Shown one piece after another: positions 1 to 9,851 of a stretch of 64,000 bases of DNA. Source of the DNA: QAMH01 sp900556425 (GTDB lineage Bacteria; Actinomycetota; Coriobacteriia; Coriobacteriales; QAMH01); the NCBI GenBank assembly GCA_902475535.1, contig CABRZR010000004.1, forward strand, positions 62,001-126,000, given 5' to 3'. A program made the translations under genes and the position numbers. The first letter of the stretch is position 1, and every line of letters begins with the position of its first letter. The notes below the pieces were generated by a model. The model was not told the DNA's origin, ran no database searches, and was given only the letters and a program-made list of their open reading frames with translations.

Positions 1-1
1 C

Positions 2-49
2 GTCATCCTCGACCTGGGCGACGGCATCGACGTCATGAAAGAGACGTGA
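2..49 (+). CDS. C-terminal tail of a gene entering from the left (partial)
   Basis: One plus-strand frame is open from the window edge to a TGA at 47-49 and would encode VILDLGDGIDVMKET. It overlaps the end of the minus-strand glycosyltransferase by 17 bases, so the two would be convergent. The fragment is too short to assign a family, and it could be chance. I list it because its codon use (GAC, GGC, ATC, CTC) resembles the real genes nearby. Confidence 0.4.
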   Translation, partial: VILDLGDGIDVMKET

Positions 50-1223
50 AGGCCGCCTCGAGTGCATCGACGGTCTTGCCCCAGCAGCATTCAGCAGTGA
101 CGAAGGCGCTCAGGTCTTCTCCTGAAGCACGTTGCGTCGTCGCCTCGCGAATAGCCTGCGCAACGTCTGCGGGTTCGCAGCTCTCGAGCATGACGCCATG
201 GCGTACCGGATCAAAGCCCATCACCTCGTCCGTGCCTCCCACATGCGGCATGACGGGGACGCAGCCCTGTGCAGCCGCCTCCAGGAGCGAGGTGCAGAAA
301 CCTTCCGAACGCGTCGGCAGGCAGAAAACATCCGCATCTCGCAGGAGGGCGGAAAGGTCCGGCTGGTCAAGCTTGCCGAGTAAGGCAACGTTGTCAAAAC
401 CCTGGCATGCAATCTGCTCACGTTGGCTGCCATCGCCCGCCAATGCGCATACGAATCCATCGCCAAGCAACGTTGCCGCCTGCGCAAACGGAAACGCTCC
501 CTTCTCGGGCTCGAGACGTCCGACAAAAGCGACGAGCGTCTTGTCATGCGCATGCAATTCATCACGAAAGCCCCGTTCTGATGCAACATCTTTGAATTGC
601 TCGACATCGATGGCGTTGGGAATGATGGCTGCGGTCTCTATGCCAAAGTGCGTCAGCCAGCTTCTGCTTGCCTGCGAAATACCCGCGAAGGCAGGGTCGA
701 GGCGCCGCATGCGCCTGGTTACAGCATGCTCATAGCGCTCGACGAACCAATCGACAATACCGCCACCAAAGGTCAGGTGCGCGGATCCGTGGTCGAGCAC
801 GATGACAGGAGCGCCAATGCGCTTTGCGAAACGCGCGCCCTCAAGGGAAAGCTGGTAGAAACGGGTATTGACGAGCACGCGATCGATGCCGCGAGTAGCA
901 AGCTCTTCGAGCATGTGCCGATAATCGGCGTTCTTGCGCGAGATGGGCAGGCGACCATCCAAAAGCGGCCTGCATGGCAAGCGATACACCTCGACGCCAT
1001 CATCTTGCACCTCGTACGCAGGCGTATTCGCAGAGAGCTGCGAGGTCACGACGAAGACGCGGTTGCCTTGCATAGCAAGCTCGTGGGCAAGGCGCTGGGT
1101 AAACGACTCGACACCACCTGCATGTGGCGCATACTGCGCCGAGAAGATCGCATATGCGTGAGCTGGGGATGACACGGTCTCCCCATCAGTCCTCGTCATG
1201 CTCGCCAAGATGCCTTCGCTCAT
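33..1223 (-). CDS. Glycosyltransferase family 4 (GT-B fold)
   Basis: A 396-residue GT-B enzyme that should transfer a sugar from a nucleotide donor to a growing surface glycan at the cytoplasmic membrane face. The N-terminal half begins with YAIFSAQYAPHAGGVESF, the usual GT4 acceptor-side opening. The C-terminal half has VAFVGRLEPEKG, then CLPTRSEGFCTSLLEAAAQG, the donor-binding EX7E-type region typical of Glycos_transf_1. It is the last gene of a six-gene minus-strand operon and overlaps the end of the DUF2304 gene. The start is uncertain: ATG at 1223 or 1199 is possible, and a GTG at 1175 is preceded by GGGGAG directly after the upstream stop. Substrate specificity cannot be read from sequence. 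Confidence 0.9.
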   Translation of the reverse strand: MSEGILASMTRTDGETVSSPAHAYAIFSAQYAPHAGGVESFTQRLAHELAMQGNRVFVVTSQLSANTPAYEVQDDGVEVYRLPCRPLLDGRLPISRKNADYRHMLEELATRGIDRVLVNTRFYQLSLEGARFAKRIGAPVIVLDHGSAHLTFGGGIVDWFVERYEHAVTRRMRRLDPAFAGISQASRSWLTHFGIETAAIIPNAIDVEQFKDVASERGFRDELHAHDKTLVAFVGRLEPEKGAFPFAQAATLLGDGFVCALAGDGSQREQIACQGFDNVALLGKLDQPDLSALLRDADVFCLPTRSEGFCTSLLEAAAQGCVPVMPHVGGTDEVMGFDPVRHGVMLESCEPADVAQAIREATTQRASGEDLSAFVTAECCWGKTVDALEAAFTSLS

Positions 1224-1560
1224 AATGGTCTAGCCTGTCGATGGCTATCTGCTGGGTGAGTTCCTTCACGCGATTCTCGAGCTGGGATATACGCCGGTTC
1301 GAGAAAAAATCACGGAGAATCAATATGAAAATGAAGAAGAGGAAGACGAAGTTGACCGGTGATTGAAAGCCAATGGCGTCTGACAGAAGCGAGGGGATCT
1401 GGGGAAAGATGCTCATCAGGACAATGAGGAGGGAAAACGCCACCCAGAACATGGCATCCTCGATACTCATCTTGGATTTCTTGATGCTATGCAGCAGGAA
1501 GGCCATGAGGCCGATGGCGGCGACGATCAGTATGATTCGCAGGGCAATCGAGAACATCAC
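1186..1560 (-). CDS. DUF2304 small membrane protein
   Basis: A 124-residue protein with three hydrophobic segments: an N-terminal one, a middle one around FWVAFSLLIVLMSIFPQI, and one around VNFVFLFFIFILILRDFF. A charged helical tail (ISQLENRVKELTQQI) follows. This is the layout of DUF2304 proteins, which in actinobacteria and firmicutes commonly sit beside a dolichyl-phosphate-mannose-synthase-like GT2, as here (7-base gap). The likely role is as a membrane partner of that GT2; this is inferred from the pairing. An AAGGTGATG stretch just upstream serves as ribosome binding site. Confidence 0.8.
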   Translation of the reverse strand: MMFSIALRIILIVAAIGLMAFLLHSIKKSKMSIEDAMFWVAFSLLIVLMSIFPQIPSLLSDAIGFQSPVNFVFLFFIFILILRDFFSNRRISQLENRVKELTQQIAIDRLDHYERRHLGEHDED

Positions 1561-1566
1561 ATCACC

Positions 1567-2250
1567 TTATCTGAAGAACTGTATGAGAAGAACGGACAAC
1601 GCCATACGCGCCATATACGATGTCGAGGTCCTGAAATTCAGGTAGCTCTCCCCCGCAATGCGCTCGTCCATGGAGACTTGGACCTCGGCAACGCGAGCAC
1701 CTTTCTTCCTGATGAGATAGGCAAGGGTGTCGGGCTCGGGTCCGAGGTTGGGACCGTAAGCCAGCTCTCTTATCATGCGGCGGTTGTAGGCGCGCATGCC
1801 CGAAGTCGGGTCGCTGATTTTCATGCCCGTCGTGAGTTTAATCATCGCCTCGATAAGATTGTTGCCGAACATGCGCATGCTCTTGGGCTTGGGAGCATCC
1901 ACGAAGCGCGAACCGATCACAATGTCGTTGTTGGCCAAAGCGGCGACCATGGAAGCAACGTACTCGGGACGATGCTGACCGTCGGCGTCAAACTGAATCG
2001 CACAGTCATAGCCATGCTTATCCGCATACTTGAGACCGGCCTGGAAAGCGCCGGCAAGACCAAGGTTGATGGGAAGGTCGAGAAAGCGAAAATCATGCTC
2101 ACGACAGATGCTTGCCGTGCCGTCCTTCGATCCGTCATTTACAACGACATAGTCATATTGGGGATAATCGGTCTCGAGCGTGCCGACAACACGTGCAATG
2201 TTATCTTCCTCGTTGTAAGCAGGAATTATGAGCAAGACCTCTGAATGCAC
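1567..2250 (-). CDS. Glycosyltransferase family 2, DPM1/GtrB-like
   Basis: A 227-residue GT-A enzyme without the C-terminal membrane helices of GtrB. It opens with LLIIPAYNEEDNIARVV, has the YDYVVVNDGSKDGT nucleotide-binding segment and the DADGQHRPEYV metal-binding DXD region, and ends with the DPTSGMRAYNRR segment typical of dolichyl-phosphate mannosyltransferase relatives. It probably charges a polyprenyl phosphate with a hexose, working with the adjacent DUF2304 membrane protein. The start is a GTG at 2250. It lies mid-operon with a 73-base gap to the upstream DUF2142 gene. Confidence 0.9.
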   Translation of the reverse strand: MHSEVLLIIPAYNEEDNIARVVGTLETDYPQYDYVVVNDGSKDGTASICREHDFRFLDLPINLGLAGAFQAGLKYADKHGYDCAIQFDADGQHRPEYVASMVAALANNDIVIGSRFVDAPKPKSMRMFGNNLIEAMIKLTTGMKISDPTSGMRAYNRRMIRELAYGPNLGPEPDTLAYLIRKKGARVAEVQVSMDERIAGESYLNFRTSTSYMARMALSVLLIQFFR

Positions 2251-2323
2251 GTGAACCCATTTCTCGTCTTAGAACGCCCGGGTAATGCCACGGAGCGCAA
2301 GCGTCAAAACACTAAATAGCAAA

Positions 2324-3940
2324 TTACCCTGTCAGCGCTCTAAAAGCAATATAGGCCAAATACATGAAACTGATTCCCGAAAGCGTCATCACGAGTGGCA
2401 TGGCCAGACGCGCCTTGACTTGGATGCATTTTGAACGCAACGCAAGCAGCAACAAGATGATGACGGGAATGAGATAACGACCCTGCACGCCTTGAATAAC
2501 CGTATCGGTGTTTAGGGTCCAGTCAATCGCCAGCGCGAGCATAGTGGCCAGCAAAGTGATGACAAACAGGAACGCGCAGACGATACGCTGCGAAACCGGC
2601 AGGCATTCGTCATCGTCTTCGGCACGGACGCTCGAAGCGAACAGGAGGAAGACGAGGAAATACGATGCCCACATGGGAAGCGCGACACGCCCCTCGAGCC
2701 ATCCGGGCACGCCGCCCACGAGCTCGGGCAGGTAATTACTCGTATTGACGAGCAGGGTATTGGCAAAGAGCAAGTAAGTCGCCCTTGGATCGCTCAGCAA
2801 ACCGCCGAGCGTATAGCATTCCGCACCTTCGTACTCGGGAGACTTGCCCCCCGTACTTCCACCTGACAGATAGGGAAGCAATGCCGCAAAACGCGATGCG
2901 ATCACGAAAAGAATCGGGAGGCCAAGCACGCAGAGCTTAAACATGACGCACGATGCCCGCGAGTTAAAACGGCGTGCCGGCACAAAGAGCACGAGGAAGT
3001 TGATGGTCATGTACACGACCTTGCAGGGAGCCAGAATCGATGCCACCGCAACAGTGCCTATGCACAGGCCTTTCGAAACCTTCTCCTCCCCTCCTCGCAT
3101 CGCTCTGAGTAGCAGAGCCGTGAGGAGAAACGCCATGCCGATAATGGGCCCATCATATGAGTACGATCCGAGAATATGCAGGGTCATGGGCATAAGCGAT
3201 GCTGCCATGAACATGTTCTTGCCAATGGGCGTGAGCCTCACGGCAAGGATGATGAGTATCGCCGCATAGAGCATGTTGAACAAGCGCCCGAGGAAGAACA
3301 TGGGCACCGCACCAAGCCCAATGAGCTTCGCGAACATGATGCCAAGTGCTGCTGGAATCTTGAGTTGGGGAAGCGGCAAGTTCGTTACGACGCCAACGGG
3401 GTCATCGTCATATAGCTTGCTGTGGGTGAGCCAGTATTCATGAACAGGCGAGTTATCCGAACTGAAAATCTCGAGTTCGTCATTCGTAACCCTCCAATGC
3501 TCCGCCGTGATGAGCTTGTTTACCACCTTCTCATCGTGGATCAACTCCGCATCGCTCGCACGCATGAGGTCTGCATCTTGGAAGGTCAGAATATTCGAGT
3601 ACGCATAGGTCGTCCTGAAGTGGTAGATACCATCGGGCACGGAGCCGGGCGGAAAAAAGAGCGAGAACGCCACGCCGCAGATAATGAGCACGACGGGAAA
3701 GACCTTGCGACATACTGCATCGACCGTCTGGGGAAGCACCCGACGCCATGCCCAAAGGCCAATGACGACAAGCACGGCCAAGAGCGTGCAGACGATAATC
3801 CGCGCGGAATGCACGTAGAGATAGAAGGTGACACCCTGGACAAGAAAAGCGACGAGAAGGACGAGCGCAAGGGCATCGAACCTTCCAAAGCCCTTTTCGG
3901 TCACGAATCGCTTTATCTCGTGCGCACCTCGCATGCCCAT
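2324..3940 (-). CDS. DUF2142-type polytopic membrane protein
   Basis: A 538-residue protein with about a dozen hydrophobic helices. After two or three N-terminal helices comes FFPPGSVPDGIYHFRTTYAYSN, a loop close to the PP-x-PDE-x-H motif of DUF2142, a family resembling GT-C glycosyltransferases. The long extracytoplasmic loop after helix 3 and the C-terminal bundle also fit. It starts 9 bases after the upstream DUF6541 gene and is clearly cotranscribed. The likely role is lipid-linked sugar transfer or glycan polymerisation on the outer membrane face. This is inference from family and context; the substrate is unknown. Confidence 0.75.
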   Translation of the reverse strand: MGMRGAHEIKRFVTEKGFGRFDALALVLLVAFLVQGVTFYLYVHSARIIVCTLLAVLVVIGLWAWRRVLPQTVDAVCRKVFPVVLIICGVAFSLFFPPGSVPDGIYHFRTTYAYSNILTFQDADLMRASDAELIHDEKVVNKLITAEHWRVTNDELEIFSSDNSPVHEYWLTHSKLYDDDPVGVVTNLPLPQLKIPAALGIMFAKLIGLGAVPMFFLGRLFNMLYAAILIILAVRLTPIGKNMFMAASLMPMTLHILGSYSYDGPIIGMAFLLTALLLRAMRGGEEKVSKGLCIGTVAVASILAPCKVVYMTINFLVLFVPARRFNSRASCVMFKLCVLGLPILFVIASRFAALLPYLSGGSTGGKSPEYEGAECYTLGGLLSDPRATYLLFANTLLVNTSNYLPELVGGVPGWLEGRVALPMWASYFLVFLLFASSVRAEDDDECLPVSQRIVCAFLFVITLLATMLALAIDWTLNTDTVIQGVQGRYLIPVIILLLLALRSKCIQVKARLAMPLVMTLSGISFMYLAYIAFRALTG

Positions 3941-3949
3941 CCAGCGTTC

Positions 3950-6013
3950 CTATTCCATTCCATCTAAAGCTGTTATCTCGTACAGGCGCATGTCGCCTTC
4001 GCTCAGGACCGGCCTGAAGCCGGGCGTATCGTCCATTATAGCCGTCAATCCCGTCCAGAGGGTTCCGTCATAAGATGGCGGCTTGGGTTGGTTCCTAAAG
4101 GTTTTGCCCTGGTCGAGGAGAAGCACGTAATGTGCTTCAACCTTTTCGAAAGCATCGCGCACTCTCGTATTCGTCGATGCCCAGGCCCCATATTTGCGAA
4201 TAATCTTGCTCTCGCGCGTTTCAACCGGACGTGAGCCGGACCTTGAATCGCGACCACCATCATAGAAGCGATAATCGCGATAATAGGTGCGCAGCCCATC
4301 CGTCGCATAGGCAAAGACCGAGCCATCATCGGGCATGTTGAGTATGAGCTCTCCCTCGGGGACAATGCGCGCGACCTCGTCAAGGAAGGCTTCCTCCTCT
4401 TCGTCAAGCTTGATGTGATGACTGGGAATCTCGTTATGGTTGGCGCCGTAGTATTCTTCCTGGATCTTGCCGAGAGCAGTCTCGACCTTGGCATCTCCGA
4501 TGGAGAACGTCGGGAGATAGAGCACGATGCAGAGCAACGCCAAAAGAACGCCTATGCAAAACCGCTTGGCTACCGTACCCGCCGGAATGTGGTCATACAC
4601 CCAACGCGCGATCCAGGAGAGACCGAGCGTTGCCAAGGGTATGCCCACCAAGGCAAGGCAGGCGACGATACGATACGAATCCGCATACCAAAATCCCGCG
4701 AAGAAGTGACGTGCGAAACCACCGTTCGAAACGCATACGACATAGATCACGCAGAAGATGAGATAGGCGACGGTAATCCATAGATACTCGCAATGACGCA
4801 ACGTGTAGATGATGCCAACAATCACAAGGATCGCGAGCGGATACTGCGGCGCAAACCACCCGAACGCCATCGTGATGATGTTCCAGATTCCCTGGCCAAC
4901 CGTATTCGTCGGGACCCACTCCCCATTGAAGACGAGTGAGTGCATGAAGGGCGCAAACACGAGCCCCGTCCATACGACGAGCACGAAGACGGCAAAGGCA
5001 ACAGCATAGACCCTATTGGGAAGCGCACGCTTGCCAATATGCACGGAGCCATCATGTGACCATAGACGATACACGCAATACGGGGCAAGAAAGATAACGC
5101 AGAAGAATATGGAACTCGTCTGCGCGACGACGAGCACGAGCGTGCCCAGAAGAAAGGCGAAGATATCAACGACCTTGATCGCATGCGTCACGAGCGAATC
5201 AACGATGCGCACGAACAGCGCGGCGACCATGGGGATAAGGGCAAAGCCAAACGCATTTGCGTACAAGGGACCCCAGTAGAGGATGAGCCAGGGAAATCCG
5301 ATAAAAGCCAGCGCGCAGACCGCCCCGAGGCGCACGGCACCACGATCTTGCAAGATGGTTGCGAGCAAAAGCATGACGCCTGCCGGAAACAGCACGCTCG
5401 CGACCACGTAGTTCACGGCATTGAGGGCGACGGCAACGGGACAGGCAAGCACATTCACGATGAGCGCGCACATGAGATGCCAAAGTGCCGGATAGAAGCC
5501 AGCGCCCGGCAACGGTGCGATAGCCTGGTCTTCCGGCGTCATATATTTGGAGACATCCAGAACGGACCATACGCCCGAATCGGCAAAGGCCCGAATCGTC
5601 TCCATGTGAAAGGCGTTGTCATATTCCTGCGAGAAGGCATCGGGCGATCCAAGTGGCGTGACGTATATGTATACACCGATGATGAGACCTGCAGCGACAT
5701 AGAGACCGAGCGTCTTCCAGTCAAGGACGCTCACGTGATCATCAGAATGGCCTTCCCCACGCTTGCGCACAAAACGAACGACAAGAGGAACGGCACAGAT
5801 TACGAGCACAGGGAGCGCGACGCTTGCCCATGAGCAGAAGACACCGAATTTGGGCAAGACGATGCCGAGAACGCAGTAGCCCGCAACACTTACGAGCGGG
5901 GCAACAAGCAACGAGCGCAATCGGCTCATGCCCAAACCCCTGAAGAGCAAAAAGCCCGGCAGATAAAACGCGAACACGCATATAAGAACGGCTATGCAGA
6001 AGGTCAACCACAC
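3950..6013 (-). CDS. DUF6541-like large membrane protein (probable GT-C type)
   Basis: A 687-residue protein with around 12-14 helices in the first 500 residues. A soluble C-terminal domain of about 170 residues follows (EILNMPDDGSVFAYATDGLRTYYRDYRF region). The opening FYLPGFLLFRGLGMSR and the overall layout match actinobacterial DUF6541 proteins found in cell-wall glycan loci. A GTG start at 6013 follows a GGGGAG site that abuts the stop of the upstream GT2 gene, so translation is probably coupled. A role as polyprenyl-sugar-dependent transferase is inferred, not shown. Confidence 0.7.
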   Translation of the reverse strand: MWLTFCIAVLICVFAFYLPGFLLFRGLGMSRLRSLLVAPLVSVAGYCVLGIVLPKFGVFCSWASVALPVLVICAVPLVVRFVRKRGEGHSDDHVSVLDWKTLGLYVAAGLIIGVYIYVTPLGSPDAFSQEYDNAFHMETIRAFADSGVWSVLDVSKYMTPEDQAIAPLPGAGFYPALWHLMCALIVNVLACPVAVALNAVNYVVASVLFPAGVMLLLATILQDRGAVRLGAVCALAFIGFPWLILYWGPLYANAFGFALIPMVAALFVRIVDSLVTHAIKVVDIFAFLLGTLVLVVAQTSSIFFCVIFLAPYCVYRLWSHDGSVHIGKRALPNRVYAVAFAVFVLVVWTGLVFAPFMHSLVFNGEWVPTNTVGQGIWNIITMAFGWFAPQYPLAILVIVGIIYTLRHCEYLWITVAYLIFCVIYVVCVSNGGFARHFFAGFWYADSYRIVACLALVGIPLATLGLSWIARWVYDHIPAGTVAKRFCIGVLLALLCIVLYLPTFSIGDAKVETALGKIQEEYYGANHNEIPSHHIKLDEEEEAFLDEVARIVPEGELILNMPDDGSVFAYATDGLRTYYRDYRFYDGGRDSRSGSRPVETRESKIIRKYGAWASTNTRVRDAFEKVEAHYVLLLDQGKTFRNQPKPPSYDGTLWTGLTAIMDDTPGFRPVLSEGDMRLYEITALDGME

Positions 6014-6025
6014 GGAGCGGCTCCC

Positions 6026-8407
6026 CTATCGCCCGAGTTTGAAGTTCGGATCTACCTGACTGCAGGCAGGATTGTAGACGGGATCACCACAGGCAAAGTA
6101 CTGCGGCCAACGCTGACGCATGATACCCGCCTCAAGCTCGGTTTGGATGGCGCGCTGCTCGTTGACGCGGTCGCGTCCCCGCGAAGCAAACTCGAGATGA
6201 TAGAGCTCGGCATAGGGCGTGAAGACGCAGCGCAACCCTCGTTCGCGTAGTTTCCAGCAAAAGTCGACATCGTTGTAGGTCACGGCGAGTTCCTCGGTAA
6301 AGCCGCCAACCGCATCGAACTCACCACGCCGCACCATCAGACAGGCGCCGAGCACGGCCGAGTATTCACGCGGGTGCACGAGACTGCCCAGATAGCCCTG
6401 GTCGCACTCCGGCGCACGATTCTGGTTCATGAAGCCCAGGCAGCCGCTCATCATGAACGCGATGCCCGCATTCTGCACGAGACCATCCGGATAGCGCAGC
6501 ATCGGACCCACGACACCCACCTCCGGGCGCTCGAAGTATCCTGCCATGATATCGAGGAAACCATCAGTGATTGCCTTCGTGTCGTTGTTGAGGATGAGCA
6601 CGAGCTCGCCGCTTGATTGGCTCACGCCATAATTGACGATCTTGGAGAAGTTGAATGCGCCCTCATACGTGACGACCTTCACGCGTGCGTCACGTTTCGC
6701 AAGCTCTTCATAGAATGCGAAGGTCTCGGGTTGCGTGCTGTTGTTCTCGACGAGGACGATCTCGAAGGCGTCATAACCCGCCCTCTCGAGAATGGAGCTG
6801 ACGCAATCATCGAGCATGGGGGCGTGATCTTTCGTCGGAATGATGATGCTCACGAGCTTTTGAGGCTCGGGCGTCTCGTAGATGACCCTGTTATAGGCAT
6901 CGTCTCGTGTGATGTGCGCGCTTATGTTTCGAGCATGCAAGCGCTCCACAAGCAGACCCGGATCACCCTCGAGCGTGCGCAAATCGCTCTTCTGGTCACG
7001 TCGATGACATAGGACCCGCGGCACATGAGCAATCGCGCCTTGTCGAACGCACAGTTCGAGTGCCGCCGCGTATATCAACTGCTCGGCAGTTTTGATGTTC
7101 GACAGGGCAAGTTCGCCAAAAACGCTCGATCGCATCAATGCACATGAACCGATATAGTTTCCCGCGTAAAGCGCATCAATGTCGATATCAGGCTTGAGGC
7201 GAGGGTTTCGATAGACCGCGAGGGTCCTATCGACCTGGTCATCATCTGCATATGCCAGCAATGCGTCGCCATCTTCACGCAGGCAAAGCGCAAGCTCATA
7301 GAGCGCATTGGGTTCAAGAATGTCATGCTGGTCCATAACGAGCAGGTAGTCCGTCCCAAGCAGGCCTATTGCCTGGCCTGCATCTTGGACAACCTCGACC
7401 GACCCGTAATCCTGCAGCGCCGAACGCACGCGCGTCTTTGCCCGCTTTGCCCCCGCGCCCATAAGGCAAAGACCCCACACGGGGACGCTTTGCTCTTCAA
7501 GGGCGGCCAGGCTTTGCTCAAGCGCCGACGTGTCGATTCTGTCAATGACCATGAGCACGCCAACTGACCAATCGCGACTCGTGGCACGCTGCGCGGACAG
7601 TTGGAATACCTGGGCGCGATGGCGCAAGAGCCAGTGCGAGTAGGTGGGGTCAGCATCTGCGCTCGCCATCCGTTCCCGAGTCCTGCGAGCTTCCTCTGCA
7701 CGCATGGGAGCATCGACGACGAGCAGACCCGGCTGGCAACCCGGTTCGCGAGAATCCTGCGCGAAAACGAAAGATTCCGAATCGTCACAAGCCACACGCA
7801 TTGACAGGGAAACATGACGCTTCCCATCGTTTCCCAGGCCGTCCTCCATGACGATAATCTGGGAACATGATCCTTGCGCGAGCATGAAATCGGTATCAAT
7901 CGCATCATCGAGGCGAGCATAGGGAAAGACAAAGTCAAGGCGCATGATCTGCTCATCAGCCGATGCGGAAAAGACGTCAACGAGCTCTATCAGGATACCG
8001 GTGCTCCAATAGAGCTGGTCGATATCACGCATGCGCGTGGCAAGGGATTTCCTGATGCGGTAGGCAAGGCGTGACTGCCATTTCATGTCAGCGTAGCTAA
8101 ATCGATAGTCGTAGATTTGTCGCCCTGTAGCCCTATCGATTACCGTAACTCGCTGATCCTCATCCGTTTTGTGAGGAAAGACCGCAACCCAACGTCTAGG
8201 CTCGGCACCCAAGACTTTCTCGAGCGGGTAGACGGGAACGGGGAGCTCGAGCCCGCCGCAGGAAAAGATGGCTCCCGGAGTGATGCGAGGGCTATCTTCA
8301 TCCAGCTCGAATGCCAGATAGCAGTACAAATCCCCCCGGCACATCGCGAGTGGTTTATCTGTCAATGCAAGCCCCTTAATACATCCCGTACCGAACATGC
8401 GAATCAT
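6026..8407 (-). CDS. Large two-domain glycosyltransferase family 2 protein
   Basis: About 793 residues. An N-terminal region of roughly 260 residues has no motif I know. It is followed by a degenerate GT2-like domain (VGVLMVIDRIDTSALEQSL to LLVMDQHDILEPNALYELA) and a well-conserved C-terminal GT2 domain (LVSIIIPTKDHAPMLDDCV, EIVLVENNS, LVLILNNDT as DXD, FCWKLRERG). This double-domain layout is common in rhamnan/O-antigen-type glycosyltransferases. First gene of the minus-strand operon. The frame stays open to 8494, but a good promoter (8411-8440) lies inside that extension, so I place the start at 8407 or 8398. An upstream start at 8491 or 8494 remains possible. Confidence 0.85.
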   Translation of the reverse strand: MIRMFGTGCIKGLALTDKPLAMCRGDLYCYLAFELDEDSPRITPGAIFSCGGLELPVPVYPLEKVLGAEPRRWVAVFPHKTDEDQRVTVIDRATGRQIYDYRFSYADMKWQSRLAYRIRKSLATRMRDIDQLYWSTGILIELVDVFSASADEQIMRLDFVFPYARLDDAIDTDFMLAQGSCSQIIVMEDGLGNDGKRHVSLSMRVACDDSESFVFAQDSREPGCQPGLLVVDAPMRAEEARRTRERMASADADPTYSHWLLRHRAQVFQLSAQRATSRDWSVGVLMVIDRIDTSALEQSLAALEEQSVPVWGLCLMGAGAKRAKTRVRSALQDYGSVEVVQDAGQAIGLLGTDYLLVMDQHDILEPNALYELALCLREDGDALLAYADDDQVDRTLAVYRNPRLKPDIDIDALYAGNYIGSCALMRSSVFGELALSNIKTAEQLIYAAALELCVRQGAIAHVPRVLCHRRDQKSDLRTLEGDPGLLVERLHARNISAHITRDDAYNRVIYETPEPQKLVSIIIPTKDHAPMLDDCVSSILERAGYDAFEIVLVENNSTQPETFAFYEELAKRDARVKVVTYEGAFNFSKIVNYGVSQSSGELVLILNNDTKAITDGFLDIMAGYFERPEVGVVGPMLRYPDGLVQNAGIAFMMSGCLGFMNQNRAPECDQGYLGSLVHPREYSAVLGACLMVRRGEFDAVGGFTEELAVTYNDVDFCWKLRERGLRCVFTPYAELYHLEFASRGRDRVNEQRAIQTELEAGIMRQRWPQYFACGDPVYNPACSQVDPNFKLGR

Positions 8408-8410
8408 ACC

Positions 8411-8440
8411 AGTATAGGGTGAACGGTCATGGTTTGTGAA
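8411..8440 (-). promoter_or_regulatory. Promoter of the 8.4-0 kb glycan operon
   Basis: On the minus strand, TTCACA (8440-8435) and TATACT (8416-8411) are separated by 18 bases, each one mismatch from the sigma-70-type consensus. The ATG at 8407 lies only 4 bases beyond the -10 box and a second ATG lies at 8398, so the transcript would have almost no leader. If the protein starts at 8494 instead, this match is fortuitous. Confidence 0.5.
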
Positions 8441-8540
8441 TTTTAGGTTGGATTCTCCGTAGCCCGCAGAATGCGGCGTTACACTTGCCATCACTCTGAA
8501 AACTATCTACGAACGGCACATTTCAGGGGTGAACGAAAAC

Positions 8541-9818
8541 ATGAAGACACTATCCACGAAACCCTTCGCACGCATCGCCATTGCCGCGTTCTTCTGCATC
8601 ATGCTCTTTGGCACGGGAGTCGCGTTTGCAGACGAGCAGGTTACGGCTACCGGCTTACCGCCAACGGACGCCATCGCTGTCCAACAGGATGAATCTGCCA
8701 CCTCGATCGATGCACAAGCCGAAGACGCCTCTGTCATCACGGTCGAGCGTCACCTCGAAGACGCAGCTGACCCCATCGGCATCGAAAGCGAGCCCGTCGA
8801 AGAGCCCCTGCTTGCCGCGGGCACGCTCGAGACCGTCGACATGCACCGCCTCTACAACCCCAATTCCGGCGAGCACTTCTACACGGGCAGCTGGGAGGAA
8901 CGCGCGAATCTCGTAGAAGTCGGCTGGCAATACGAGGGCGTTGGTTGGGTCGCTCCCGACTTCTCGCGCTCGCCCGTCTTCCGCCTCTACAACCCCAACG
9001 CGGGCGACCATCATTACACGCTGTCCGCTTTCGAGCGCGATGAGCTTGTCGATGCGGGATGGAACGACGAGGGCATCGGTTGGTATTCGGATGACACCCA
9101 GCGCATCGCCGTGCTACGTCAGTACAACCCCAACGCCAAGACCGGCTCGCACAACTTCACCACTTCGGAGGATGAAGACGAGGCGCTGGTCGAAGCAGGC
9201 TGGGAAGCCGAGGGCGTGGGCTGGTACGCCGTTTCCGAGGGCAACACCGCGGTGGCAGCCAGCTACATTTACCTTGACGCCGGCCACGGCAAGGGCAGCT
9301 CCACAAAGGACGTCTACGACTCCGGCGCATGCGGCAACGGATACGAGGAGGCAAAACTCACCGCCGAGCTCGTGACTCTCACCGCAAAATACGCCCGCGA
9401 GCTTTACGGTCTCAAGGTCTACTCCAACGTGGGCACAAACGTCGAGTACTGGAATCGCCAGGAAGATGCGCTTGATCGCGGATGCACCTCGCTTGTCTCC
9501 ATCCACTTCAACGCGAGCGATAGCGGCGGCACCGGCTGCGAGAGCTACATCCACAGCAGGAACGCTGCCCCCGGCGCAACCAAGCTGCAATCCATCATGC
9601 ACGAGTACATGCTGGAGGGCACGGGGCTACGCGACCGAGGGAAGAAGAGCGCGGCACTTGCCGTCTGTAGTGGCAAGGGCACGGACATCCCCGGCATCTT
9701 GCTCGAGATTTGCTTCATCGACAACTCCTATGACATGAAGAAGTACCAGGAGCGCAAGGACATCATCGCCCGCGAACTTGCCGCCGGCCTATATGAGGCG
9801 GCAAAGGACGGCTTCTAG
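8541..9818 (+). CDS. Secreted N-acetylmuramoyl-L-alanine amidase (Amidase_3) with DUF5648 repeats
   Basis: 425 residues. A signal peptide (MKTLSTKPFARI then a hydrophobic core ending GVAFA) precedes an acidic linker, three DUF5648 units (about 8841-9229), and a C-terminal Amidase_3 domain. The amidase zinc and catalytic residues are visible: His in YLDAGHGK, Glu in YEEAKLT, His in SIHFNAS and Glu in LLEICFID. It should cleave the amide between muramic acid and the stem peptide outside the membrane. The start is ATG 8541, with AGGGG about 11 bases upstream; GTG 8529 is an in-frame alternative that would add four residues. It is divergent from the glycan operon. Confidence 0.9.
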   Translation: MKTLSTKPFARIAIAAFFCIMLFGTGVAFADEQVTATGLPPTDAIAVQQDESATSIDAQAEDASVITVERHLEDAADPIGIESEPVEEPLLAAGTLETVDMHRLYNPNSGEHFYTGSWEERANLVEVGWQYEGVGWVAPDFSRSPVFRLYNPNAGDHHYTLSAFERDELVDAGWNDEGIGWYSDDTQRIAVLRQYNPNAKTGSHNFTTSEDEDEALVEAGWEAEGVGWYAVSEGNTAVAASYIYLDAGHGKGSSTKDVYDSGACGNGYEEAKLTAELVTLTAKYARELYGLKVYSNVGTNVEYWNRQEDALDRGCTSLVSIHFNASDSGGTGCESYIHSRNAAPGATKLQSIMHEYMLEGTGLRDRGKKSAALAVCSGKGTDIPGILLEICFIDNSYDMKKYQERKDIIARELAAGLYEAAKDGF

Positions 9819-9851
9819 ACCCCACGGGTACGCCGAGGAAAGTGAGCTGAC